From SIG78 sp036677805 (GTDB taxonomy: Bacteria > Verrucomicrobiota > Lentisphaeria > Victivallales > Victivallaceae): a DNA stretch of 64,000 nucleotides. Positions 53,217 through 61,174 of this stretch are shown here, in pieces. The first letter of the stretch is position 1. Each line of letters begins with the position of its first letter. A program made the position numbers and the translations under genes. The stretch is taken from contig JAVBVS010000005.1 in the NCBI GenBank assembly GCA_036677805.1, forward strand, positions 29,440-93,439. Direction: 5' to 3'. The notes under the pieces were generated by a model, which was not told the origin of the DNA, did not search any database, and saw only the letters and a list, made by a program, of their open reading frames with translations.

Positions 53217-53584
53217 GCTGTGCAACTCTCTTTCCAACTATGAATTCAAGAATTTTTACGTTCAGATTATGCCGATATATTGAATTGATTAATATAACAT
53301 GATTTGTCGGTTTTTCAATTTTTTTCTCCGGAGTTCGCGGAATTTTCATTTTCGCCGCCTTCCGGCCCGGCGAAACCGGTCCGGGCGGTCTTGGGAAAAC
53401 AGTCGGACAGCCTCCGCCGCCATCTCCGGCGGTGTCCTGCCGGAACCTTGCCGGTGTTTCGCCGTGTCCTGCACTTTTGCGATTTTTTGGCGGTGAAAAC
53501 CACGCCGCAGCCCTTGAAATGTCCCATCGGATTGAGTATCTTTGTGAATGACGACCGTCCATTGCCGAAGGAAAAAACAAGATC
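53217..53584. other. 368-bp intergenic region between tig and the GntR gene
   Basis: The left end (53217-53330) is AT-rich and holds the tig promoter. The right part is GC-rich with short inverted repeats (for example CGCCGCC/GGCGGTG near 53420-53440) and includes the GntR leader with AAGGA before ATG 53585. Short open frames here overlap the GntR gene and look like background; no gene was identified. Confidence 0.6.
53291..53318 (-). promoter_or_regulatory. Promoter of tig-clpP-clpX
   Basis: On the minus strand TTGAAA (plus 53313-53318), a 16-bp spacer and TATATT (plus 53291-53296), 75 bp before the tig start. Confidence 0.6.
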
Positions 53585-54631
53585 ATGTTCGCAACCCGCT
53601 ACCAGGAAGTGCTGAATCAGCTGCGCGGCCGGATCGAATCCGGCGCATACGGCGAAAAGATGCCGTCGATCCGCGCCTTGTGCGCCGAATTCGGCGTCTG
53701 CAAGTCGACCATGAGCAAGGCATTCGCCCGGCTGGCCGACGCCGGGGTGATTCAGCCGACGCGGCGCGGCACCTTTCTCTGCGGCGCCCCGGCCGCCGGG
53801 GCGCCCGGCGGCGTGGTGGCGGTGATTTCCGGCATCCTCCGGCAGGAGGACGACGGATTGTTCATCCGTCATTTGCAGGACGAATTGCGCAAGCTCCGGT
53901 TCGCCAGCGCGCTGATCGAGGTGAGCGACGAAAACTGGCGCAATCCCGATTTCTGGCGGCGGCTTGATTTCGACGGTTATATTTTCGTCTACAGCAGCTA
54001 TTACAAGCTCCTGCTCGAACATATCACCTTCTGCGCCAAGCCCCGGGTGGTCGGCAACTGGCTGCCGGACGAAATCGAAGAATATTTCGTCGATTTCAGC
54101 GACGAGGCCGGACTGGAGGAAGTCGTACTTCAAATTCTGGCGCTGGGCTACCGCAACATCGCACTGGCCACCAGCGACGTGCTGGGCAACAGCGCCGACC
54201 CCTACCACGCCAGCTGGCGCAAGATGATGCGCCGCCACAACCTCTTCAACTACAACAGCGCAATCGAAGATTTCTTTTATTCGGAAAGAACCGTGCGCCA
54301 CTGGGCCGGATTGAAAACGCCGCCGGAATTCGTGCTTTGCGCTCAGATCATGCCGGAAACCGTGGAGCGCGACATGCGGCGCTACGGCCGTGAGGTGGTC
54401 ACCTACAATCTCGGCGAGAACCGCGAGGATTATCTCCGGCTGGCCGAAGCGCTGGCGCACACCTTCGCCGCGGTCTATACCGGCAAGGGCCGGATCAGCC
54501 GGCGCAACCTGATCGGGCGTTACGGCAAGGTGAATCTCCCGCCCAAACCAGAATGTCCCCCGCCGGCGGCGAATGCCTCCCGGACGGACGCCATCCGGAA
54601 GCGATGCACAACCCTCTTAAAAGAAGGATAA
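53585..54631 (+). CDS. GntR-family transcriptional regulator with periplasmic-binding-like sensor
   Basis: 348 residues. The N-terminal winged helix reads 'YQEVLNQLRGRIESGAYGEK', 'MPSIRALCAEFGVCKSTMSK', 'ADAGVIQPTRRGTFLC'. After a Gly/Ala linker comes a LacI-like ligand domain: 'GGVVAVISGILRQEDDGLFI', 'DGYIFVYSSYYKLL', 'QILALGYRNIALATSDVLGN'. Such AraR-type GntR/LacI hybrids respond to sugars. The pseudopilin gene starts 7 bp after its stop, so the regulator is co-transcribed with it and probably controls the phosphatase and glycosidase-like genes downstream. AAGGA lies before the ATG. Confidence 0.88.
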   Translation: MFATRYQEVLNQLRGRIESGAYGEKMPSIRALCAEFGVCKSTMSKAFARLADAGVIQPTRRGTFLCGAPAAGAPGGVVAVISGILRQEDDGLFIRHLQDELRKLRFASALIEVSDENWRNPDFWRRLDFDGYIFVYSSYYKLLLEHITFCAKPRVVGNWLPDEIEEYFVDFSDEAGLEEVVLQILALGYRNIALATSDVLGNSADPYHASWRKMMRRHNLFNYNSAIEDFFYSERTVRHWAGLKTPPEFVLCAQIMPETVERDMRRYGREVVTYNLGENREDYLRLAEALAHTFAAVYTGKGRISRRNLIGRYGKVNLPPKPECPPPAANASRTDAIRKRCTTLLKEG

Positions 54632-54638
54632 CCGAATC

Positions 54639-55346
54639 ATGCCGCAGAAACAAAAATTCACCCTGATAGAACTTCTGGTGGTAATCGCGATCATCGCGAT
54701 TCTGGCCGCAATGCTGCTGCCGGCGCTGTCCGCCGCCCGCGAACGCGCCCGGGGAACGAATTGCATCAACAAACTGAAACAGATCGGGACCGCCGATCTC
54801 ATGTATGCCAACGACCATGAGGGCGTCATCGCGCTCTATACCGGCACTCAGGACCGCAATCTGAGCGGCTGGGGCCGCCAGAACGATCTTTTCGATCCGG
54901 CCTGCAAGCTGATTGTCGGCAACTATTTCGCGACGCCCTCGACCGGCAACTCCTCGTCGACCATGGAACAGACCGAAACCTTCTTCCGGTGCCCGAGCGA
55001 CACCGTGAATTACGGCGGCACCCTGCGTTATATTTCCTACTGGGCATGGTTCACCAGCGACAGCGCGACCTTCCGGCCCGATCCCGCCGGCAGCGTCAAA
55101 TCCGATCTGCGGTCGGCGCGGCGTCTGACCGGGCGGCACGAACCCGGCGCGACCATCTGGCACGACCTCTCCGCCGGCAGCAACAGCGGCGGCAGCGCCA
55201 ACCATCCCGATGGCTGCAATGCGCTCTATCTGGGCGGACACGTCAAATTCACCAACAACTCCTCCACTTTTGACAGCGGCGCGGCCAACACCCTCGCCAC
55301 CGTGACCAGCAAGGGCGCCGCCATCCGGATTATGGATGATTTCTAA
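54639..55346 (+). CDS. Type II secretion/type IV pilus-like pseudopilin with H-X9-DG-type C-terminus
   Basis: 235 residues. The prepilin-peptidase site is K-F-T-L-I-E-L-L-V-V-I-A-I-I-A-I-L, with a hydrophobic N-terminal helix and 'AARERARGTNCINKLKQIGT'. The C-terminal 'HPDGCNALYLGGHVKFTNNS' is the H-X9-DG motif, with DG as G-G. These proteins are expanded in Lentisphaerota and Planctomycetota; their job is unknown, though export or cell-surface display of sugar-active proteins has been suggested. AAGAAGGA about ten bases before ATG 54639. Translationally linked to the GntR gene. Confidence 0.9.
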   Translation: MPQKQKFTLIELLVVIAIIAILAAMLLPALSAARERARGTNCINKLKQIGTADLMYANDHEGVIALYTGTQDRNLSGWGRQNDLFDPACKLIVGNYFATPSTGNSSSTMEQTETFFRCPSDTVNYGGTLRYISYWAWFTSDSATFRPDPAGSVKSDLRSARRLTGRHEPGATIWHDLSAGSNSGGSANHPDGCNALYLGGHVKFTNNSSTFDSGAANTLATVTSKGAAIRIMDDF

Positions 55347-55430
55347 GCGGAGGTCCCTGGCAAATCCGGCCGTTTCGTGTAAATTATCGTTATCCAATGT
55401 CAACCCTTCAAATTCAATCGGAAACGTGAA

Positions 55431-57896
55431 ATGAAAAGATTCCAATGGGGAGCGATGCTGCTGCTGGGCATCGTCTTCTGTACTGCGATCGCGGCGGCGG
55501 AAGCCAGAGCCAAATATGTGTTCCTGTTCATCGGCGACGGCATGGGCCCCGGCATCCGTGCTTACTACAATCAGGAAGTTCCGGACAACAATCTGGCGCG
55601 GTTCGCGATTTCCGTCCCGACGTCGACCCTGAATTACGAAGGCAAGATCACCGACTCCGCGGCCGCCGGCACCGCCATCGCCTGCGGCGTCAAAACCGGC
55701 AACGGCGAAGTCGGGCTGAATCCCGACAACCGGCCGCTGACCAGCGTCGCCAAACTCTTCCGCGACCGCAATTACGCCGTCGGCATCGTGACTTCGGTCG
55801 GACTGAACGACGCGACGCCCGGCGGCTTTTACGGCAACCGCCCCACCCGCAAGGATTACGCCGGGCTGCTCTCCGATTTGCAGGCCAGCGATTTCGATTT
55901 CTTTGCCGGCGGTGCGCTTTTGCTGCCGGAGGGATTGAGCGACAAAGAGTTCGACAAACTGATGAAACCGGCCGGCTACACCGTCGTCCGGGAACTCAAA
56001 TTCGATGCGCAGGCGCCGCAGAAGAAGGTGATCTATCTCGCTTCCATGGCGCCGGATTGGCCGGATGCGCCGCAGCCGCGGCACCTGCTCGGCGAGGTCA
56101 CGAAGTTTGCCGCCGAAACCCTGAGCCAGAACCCCGAAGGCTTTTTTCTGATGGTCGAAGGCGGCGCGATCGACCATGACGCCCACGCCAACGATCTGGC
56201 CGGAGTCATGCGGGAAATGAAGGAATTCGACCTGGCGGTCGGCGTCGGGCTGGAATTCATGAAACAGCACCCCGAGGACACGCTGGTCGTGGTGACCAGC
56301 GATCACGATACCGGCGGACTGGACCTGACAACGCCCGGCCGCCCCGCTTTCTGGGCGCGCCAAGGCCAATCCCAGATTCTGCTGGCCCGCGAATTGAGCG
56401 CCAAATTGAAGCAGGGCGGCCCCGATGCGGAAATTCCGGAGTGGCTGGCGCAAAAATTCGGACTGGATGTTCTGACCGCGGAAGAGCGGCAAAGCCTGAG
56501 TGACGCACTGACCGCCCTGCGCCAGGCCGGCAACACCAAACCGCCCGAGTACCGGAGCATGTACGGCAGTTATCACCCTCTGATCGTCGCCGCCATGCGC
56601 ATCCGCGACGCCCGTCACGGCATCCACTGGAATACCTTCAGCCATTCGGAGCGACCGGTCATCACCAATGCCGCCGGCGTCGGCCAGGCCAATTTCGCCG
56701 CGATCCGGGAAAACACGGAAATCGCGCCTGCCATCACCCGCAGCGCTTTCGGCGAAGACCTGATGGCGCAATCCGCAACGGACCGGCCCTTGCCGCCGGC
56801 GCCGGGAGTCGAAGATTATTATAACTTCATCGCCGCCGCACCCGATGCGTTGACCTTCCGTTACGGCCGCGCCGATGCAAGCGCGCCGCTGGTGCTGAAG
56901 CTGACCGATGCCGAGGGCAAGCCGACCGCATCCGAAACCCGTGCCGACCGCGCCGGACGGGTGGTCTTCGCCAACCTCAAGCCGGGAACGGAATATCAAC
57001 TTGAAATCCTGACCGGGGACCGGCCGACGGCAAAGGTCAAGGCCCGGACGCCGGACGCACCCGCCGGAAAAAAACTCTGCCGCTTCGGCGTCATCGCCGA
57101 TCCGCATATCTCGCTCAAACCGGATGTCCGTTATGGGCGGCTCCACTCGCAGAGTGCAACCGCTCTGGCGCTGGCGGCGCAAGAGCTTGCCCGGAGTGGC
57201 GCAGAATTCATCCTCCTACCCGGCGACGTGACCGACGCCAGCCGGTCCGAGGAGCTGAAAGCGGCGGCCAAGGCGCTGCAAACGGTCAAACTGCCCGATT
57301 ACGCCGTGCCCGGCAATCACGACCGGCTTCAGGACCCCAAACTGGCGGCGCTCTGGCAGCAGTACTTCGGCGCGCCCGCCCGGCTGGAAAAACACGCGGG
57401 CGTTCAATTGCTGGCGCTCGACACCGGCGACGGCAAGTTGAACCAGCCGGCCAATCGCGCCGCGATCGAAGCGCTCGACCCGGCGCTGCCGGTGATCGTA
57501 TTCACCCACTATCAGCTGGCGCCGGACGACCAGATCAAGGATGACGACAAAGCCATTTCGGACGCCGCCGAAAGCGCCGCCCTGCTGGACAAGCTCAAGG
57601 CCATGAACGGCTTCGTATTCGTCGGCCACAAGAACGTCGCCACCACCGCCAGGCTCGGCCGCATGACCCAGCTGAATGCGCCGCAGCTTACCCAATTCCC
57701 CGCCGGATACCTGATGGCCGATCTTTATGACGACGGGCTGCTGCTCCGTTTCGTCCCGGCGCTGGATGAATTTTTCGACGAATACGGCCGGCTTCGGAGC
57801 GGACGCTACAAACAGACTGCCAAACTCCGCGACCAGCGGAGCCTGGAACTCTGGAACGCCTTCTATCCGGCCGATTTCTCCGCCGCCAGACCATAA
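55431..57896 (+). CDS. Fusion of alkaline phosphatase and calcineurin-like metallophosphoesterase
   Basis: 821 residues. Signal peptide (about 1-24). Residues about 28-465 are an alkaline phosphatase: 'YVFLFIGDGMGPG', nucleophile S76 in 'TDSAAAGTAIACGVKTGNG', 'VEGGAIDHDAHANDL', 'TSDHDTGGLD' and 'FSHSERPV' with the last His. A fibronectin-like segment (about 470-545) leads to a calcineurin-type domain: D557 and H559 in 'VIADPHIS', 'LPGDVTDA', 'VPGNHDRL', 'FTHYQL', and G-H-K-N where G-H-x-H is expected. It should release phosphate outside the cytoplasm. Same strand as the GntR-pseudopilin pair. Confidence 0.9.
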   Translation: MKRFQWGAMLLLGIVFCTAIAAAEARAKYVFLFIGDGMGPGIRAYYNQEVPDNNLARFAISVPTSTLNYEGKITDSAAAGTAIACGVKTGNGEVGLNPDNRPLTSVAKLFRDRNYAVGIVTSVGLNDATPGGFYGNRPTRKDYAGLLSDLQASDFDFFAGGALLLPEGLSDKEFDKLMKPAGYTVVRELKFDAQAPQKKVIYLASMAPDWPDAPQPRHLLGEVTKFAAETLSQNPEGFFLMVEGGAIDHDAHANDLAGVMREMKEFDLAVGVGLEFMKQHPEDTLVVVTSDHDTGGLDLTTPGRPAFWARQGQSQILLARELSAKLKQGGPDAEIPEWLAQKFGLDVLTAEERQSLSDALTALRQAGNTKPPEYRSMYGSYHPLIVAAMRIRDARHGIHWNTFSHSERPVITNAAGVGQANFAAIRENTEIAPAITRSAFGEDLMAQSATDRPLPPAPGVEDYYNFIAAAPDALTFRYGRADASAPLVLKLTDAEGKPTASETRADRAGRVVFANLKPGTEYQLEILTGDRPTAKVKARTPDAPAGKKLCRFGVIADPHISLKPDVRYGRLHSQSATALALAAQELARSGAEFILLPGDVTDASRSEELKAAAKALQTVKLPDYAVPGNHDRLQDPKLAALWQQYFGAPARLEKHAGVQLLALDTGDGKLNQPANRAAIEALDPALPVIVFTHYQLAPDDQIKDDDKAISDAAESAALLDKLKAMNGFVFVGHKNVATTARLGRMTQLNAPQLTQFPAGYLMADLYDDGLLLRFVPALDEFFDEYGRLRSGRYKQTAKLRDQRSLELWNAFYPADFSAARP

Positions 57897-57915
57897 GTTA
57901 CAGGAGACCGTGTCC

Positions 57916-59346
57916 ATGCCGTTTCACCTCCATCCGTTCCCGGCCGTGCTGCTGTTGACCGCCGCGGTTCTGCCTTCGCTGCTCATGGGAGCCCCCGCGC
58001 CGCTCCGGCCGAAACCGGAACCGCTACCGGCCATCCGGTTCAAGGGCAAGCCGTTTTTCCCGCTGGGCACCTACGACACCAGCCGTGTCGGCGAAGCCGG
58101 CAAACTCGGGTCGATGGACCCTGATTTTCTGGCCGCGGGCGGCAATTTCGCCGACTTCGGCCTGATTGCGCTGCCGGGGTACAAATTTTATGAAAAATCC
58201 GGTCAGGAAGCAGTGCTGGCGGCGCTGGAGAAGATCAAAAACGATCCCGGTTTCGCCGATGTGGCACTGCTGGTCTGCATTGACGTAAGCATCCTCATGG
58301 ACAATGCCGACCCCGCCGCCTTCGGCCTCCAGAGCTTCTGGGAACCCGCGACCGGAGCCGGTCTCGCCCGGCGCAAGGTGTTGCTGGCCGACGCGGTCAA
58401 AAAGCTCTCGCGCTACCCGAATGTGATCGGTTATACCATGGACGAGCCGGAAAATTTCGTCTGGCAGTATTACGACAAGCACTTCAAACAGGAATGGAAG
58501 CAATCGAAGGACGCCGGGCTGGCGCGCCAAATGATCGAATGGATCGGCTGGCACGTCCCGATCGTGCGCGAAAATCATCCCGGCGCGCTGCTGATGCCGA
58601 TCATCGCCTGGTGGAATACCTATGAGCAGGCCGCGCCGCTCTACGACGTCCTGATCGCCGACACCTACCCGGCCAAAAAGCCGGGAATGAAGGAGTTTGA
58701 AGCGCCCCTCTACGAAGTCAACTACGATGCCGCCTGTCAGGTGCGCGCGGCGCGCGCCGCCGGCGGCGGACGGAGCGCGATTTTCATGCCGCCGATCTTC
58801 GACCGGCTGCCGGGCACGATCCCGCTGACGCTCGACGAACAGCGCTATGTGATGTTCGCCCCGATCACCCGCGGCGTGATGGGCCTTCATGGCTGGCGGC
58901 TCCAGCGCGCCTCGGCGGAGCACCGCCGGCAGGTGATTTATCCGGTGATGAAGGAAATTTCCACGCTCCGTGAATTTTTCCTTGGCGAATGGCACGATGA
59001 AAAGGTCGCCAGCGACCGCGACCGCCCCAGCGTCGACTACCTCCGGCAGTTCCAGGAGCGCATCCGGCTCCTGGACGGGCTCGAGGACGCCGGGACGGTC
59101 AAGGTCAAGGATGCGGTGCCGGACGTAAGCTACTGCCTGCGCCGCCATCCCGACGGCCGCTATCTGCTGCTGGCGGTCAACAACCTGCGGACGCCGGTCA
59201 CCGCCAATTTCACCTTCGCACTGTCCGGCGCGCCGGGAGAAATGGTCGACAGCATTCATGGCGACAGGATCCGGCCGGAAGGGAATCAAGCTGCGATCGC
59301 CTTCCCGCCGTTCGGCGTCCGGGCCTGCATTTTCCGGGCCGACTGA
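57916..59346 (+). CDS. Secreted glycosidase-like TIM-barrel protein
   Basis: 476 residues. Signal peptide (about 1-24), then 'AIRFKGKPFFPLGTYDTSRV' as opening strand, 'PNVIGYTMDEPENFVWQYYD' with D176-E177, 'YDVLIADTYPAKKPGMKEF', 'SAIFMPPIFDRLPGTIPLT', 'YVMFAPITRGVMGLHGWRLQ', and a C-terminal beta-sandwich. The layout matches the truncated protein at 1-1584, minus its discoidin domain. It starts 19 bp after the phosphatase fusion, with AGGAG nine bases before ATG 57916 (GTG 57910 is possible but too near). Same transcript as the phosphatase. Substrate unknown. Confidence 0.8.
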   Translation: MPFHLHPFPAVLLLTAAVLPSLLMGAPAPLRPKPEPLPAIRFKGKPFFPLGTYDTSRVGEAGKLGSMDPDFLAAGGNFADFGLIALPGYKFYEKSGQEAVLAALEKIKNDPGFADVALLVCIDVSILMDNADPAAFGLQSFWEPATGAGLARRKVLLADAVKKLSRYPNVIGYTMDEPENFVWQYYDKHFKQEWKQSKDAGLARQMIEWIGWHVPIVRENHPGALLMPIIAWWNTYEQAAPLYDVLIADTYPAKKPGMKEFEAPLYEVNYDAACQVRAARAAGGGRSAIFMPPIFDRLPGTIPLTLDEQRYVMFAPITRGVMGLHGWRLQRASAEHRRQVIYPVMKEISTLREFFLGEWHDEKVASDRDRPSVDYLRQFQERIRLLDGLEDAGTVKVKDAVPDVSYCLRRHPDGRYLLLAVNNLRTPVTANFTFALSGAPGEMVDSIHGDRIRPEGNQAAIAFPPFGVRACIFRAD

Positions 59347-59365
59347 GTCCGGCCCCAATCAGGGC

Positions 59366-59399
59366 AAAAAAAATCCGGTCTGTTCGGACCGGATTTTTT
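59366..59399. terminator. Bidirectional rho-independent terminator
   Basis: A-run, AATCCGGTC pairing with GACCGGATT around a six-base loop, then TTTTT, between the convergent glycosidase-like and ferritin-like genes. Confidence 0.85.
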
Positions 59400-59418
59400 G
59401 GGGGGAATGCCCGGCGGC

Positions 59419-59739
59419 TTACGACTGCTGATGCCGGGTCAGCTGCTTGCCGATCATCTCCTCGACCTCTTCGGCGCCTTCATCGTAAAGGCGCTGCTCG
59501 GAGGGTTCGAGTTCGTGCAGCAGACGCAGGAATTCCCCGGCATGGACCACCTCTTCGTCGGCGATGTCCTTGAGCACGTCAATGGCGAGCTCGTTGTCGG
59601 TCGATTCGGCCAGCTGGGTATAGAGTTGAATAGCCTCGTACTCCGCGGCGACCATGAACCGGATCGCCCGGATGAGCTCGGCCTTGGTCAGCAGCTGTTT
59701 CTGTTTGAGTCCGGCAAAAGGATTGCCAAAATCCGGCAT
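59419..59739 (-). CDS. Small ferritin-like protein (encapsulated-ferritin/rubrerythrin type)
   Basis: 106 residues, two helices: 'AIRFMVAAEYEAIQLYTQLA' and 'DVLKDIADEEVVHAGEFLRL' carry the paired Glu and E-x2-H iron ligands, and 'EPSEQRLYDEGAEEVEEMIG' follows. This is the EncFtn layout, which builds an iron-oxidising site at a dimer interface. No encapsulin gene is in the window, and no obvious encapsulin targeting tail ends the protein (it stops at 'LTRHQQS'). GGAGGTG six bases before ATG 59739 is strong. It shares a 109-bp gap with the divergent xseB. Confidence 0.82.
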   Translation of the reverse strand: MPDFGNPFAGLKQKQLLTKAELIRAIRFMVAAEYEAIQLYTQLAESTDNELAIDVLKDIADEEVVHAGEFLRLLHELEPSEQRLYDEGAEEVEEMIGKQLTRHQQS

Positions 59740-59848
59740 AATTACACCTCCATTATTTGATTTTCGGGGGAATCGGTGGAATATTAGAGGGGTGGTTGAG
59801 CAGGAAATGTTCGTAATCCGGGAATTTTTATTGCCGCGGGAGAAAACG

Positions 59849-60151
59849 ATGGCGGAAAAAGAAAAAAGTTTCGAAGAAGCGCTCGCCGAGCTCGAACAGC
59901 TGGTGCGCGAAATGGAGTCGGGCAAATTGCCGCTTGAAAGCATGATCGGCAAATTCGAATCCGGCAGCCGTCTCGTCGCCCTCTGCCGCGCCAAGCTCGA
60001 CGCCATGAGCCACAAAATCGAACTGCTGGTCAAAGATGACGGCCAAAGCGGCGAATGGCGCGACTTCGACCCCGCCTCGGAGCGCAGCGCCGCCGCGCTC
60101 AAGACACCGGAACAGGCGCCGGCAGCCGAAGCGGGCGAACTCCCGTTCTGA
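59849..60151 (+). CDS. xseB: Exodeoxyribonuclease VII small subunit
   Basis: 100 residues. 'SFEEALAELEQLVREMESGK', 'LPLESMIGKFESGSRLVALC' and 'AKLDAMSHKIELLV' are the whole XseB signature; an Ala/Pro/Glu-rich tail follows. Small subunits bind the XseA arms to form the single-strand exonuclease. xseA is not adjacent. GGGAG seven bases before ATG 59849; the longer frame upstream has no family match. It converges with the NAGPA gene across a 20-bp gap. Confidence 0.93.
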   Translation: MAEKEKSFEEALAELEQLVREMESGKLPLESMIGKFESGSRLVALCRAKLDAMSHKIELLVKDDGQSGEWRDFDPASERSAAALKTPEQAPAAEAGELPF

Positions 60152-60171
60152 TCTGCTCCGGACTGCGGGGC

Positions 60172-61125
60172 TTACTGAACCGGCGGAGCTGGCGATTCGG
60201 AAACCGCCCGCTTGCCCGGCACGGGTTTGATCGTCGGCGGACCGGCGTAATAAACGCCGAGGCTGTTGGCGACGGCGCGCGAGGCCCGCGGCAAGCCGGT
60301 TCCCGGCGGCAGATTCACCAGTTCGGGGGCGCCCTTGGCCGGATTGAAGATCACCAGCGAGGTCGATCCGCCGCCATCCATATTGATCGCATCCGCGGCG
60401 CCGAAGTGCTTCAGATATTGCGCGCCTTCGTTCAACGCCATGCCTTCGCTGTAATCCTTCTGACGGCCGTCCACGGTGACCAGATAGAGCGAATGCCGGT
60501 CCCTGGACAAGCCGTAAAAGGTGCGCGGCTCCAGCCGGGGGTTGTCGTCGACCGTCGCTTTGCCGTCGCGCAGAATGAACTGAAAACCCGACACCGCCAG
60601 CTGGATGTCCTTAAGCTCTTCGCCGGCATTGACGATGCGCATTTCCATCTTGCCGTCGTTCTTCCAAATCAGCGACGGACGTCCGTCGGGCGGACTGACC
60701 ATCTCGTGATCGGCGACCGCCAGCCCGATCCCGGTGGCGTAGGGCTGGGTGAACGGCTTTTCCCAGGGCTTCCACGGCGCGGCATTGACCGCCAGCACCA
60801 CATTCAACCCTTTCCGGCGCATCTCCTTCACAAAATCCAGCGTGGTCTGGCGGCAAGTCGAAATGGTCAGACCCGGATAATCGGGCATGGGCTCGCCCCA
60901 GTTTCCCGGCCGGCCGGCGGTCACGAAACGCAGATGCGGATTGCGCAGATCGATCTTGACCGCATGGATTTTCATCGGCCGCGGATCGCTCACCGTCAAT
61001 TCCGCATGGCGGATGTCCCGCGAGACCGCTTTCGTCCGAGACCAGTCGAACACCCCTTCCGGCGGAGCCGCCGAAAGCGAAACCAGCGCAGCCGCGATCA
61101 CGGCCGCAAACCATCGTTTGAACAT
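60172..61125 (-). CDS. Exported phosphodiester glycosidase (NAGPA-domain) protein
   Basis: 317 residues with a signal peptide ('WFAAVIAAALVSLSA'). The NAGPA/DUF2233 fold reads 'LVTVDGRQKDYSEGMALNEG', 'GAADAINMDGGGSTSLVIF' and 'RASRAVANSLGVYY'. In animals the domain removes GlcNAc from phosphodiesters on mannose 6-phosphate; bacterial members act on envelope or capsule glycans. AGAGGAG six bases before the ATG. It lies 49 bp after the transporter gene, in the EIIA-CBS, transporter, NAGPA order. Confidence 0.88.
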   Translation of the reverse strand: MFKRWFAAVIAAALVSLSAAPPEGVFDWSRTKAVSRDIRHAELTVSDPRPMKIHAVKIDLRNPHLRFVTAGRPGNWGEPMPDYPGLTISTCRQTTLDFVKEMRRKGLNVVLAVNAAPWKPWEKPFTQPYATGIGLAVADHEMVSPPDGRPSLIWKNDGKMEMRIVNAGEELKDIQLAVSGFQFILRDGKATVDDNPRLEPRTFYGLSRDRHSLYLVTVDGRQKDYSEGMALNEGAQYLKHFGAADAINMDGGGSTSLVIFNPAKGAPELVNLPPGTGLPRASRAVANSLGVYYAGPPTIKPVPGKRAVSESPAPPVQ

Positions 61126-61174
61126 GAATCACTCCTCTTTTAACAGATCCAGCGCCATAATGGTAGTATTTTGA

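Noticed and set aside
53304..53615. Small plus-strand gene in the tig-GntR gap
   Set aside because: It runs into the GntR coding start, lacks a ribosome site and has no recognisable features.
54495..57182. 895-codon minus-strand frame opposite GntR, pseudopilin and phosphatase genes
   Set aside because: Crosses three real genes and an intergenic gap; no recognisable domain.
59419..60102. Longer 227-codon version of the ferritin-like gene
   Set aside because: The extra N-terminal part is antisense to xseB; the strong GGAGGTG site marks ATG 59739.
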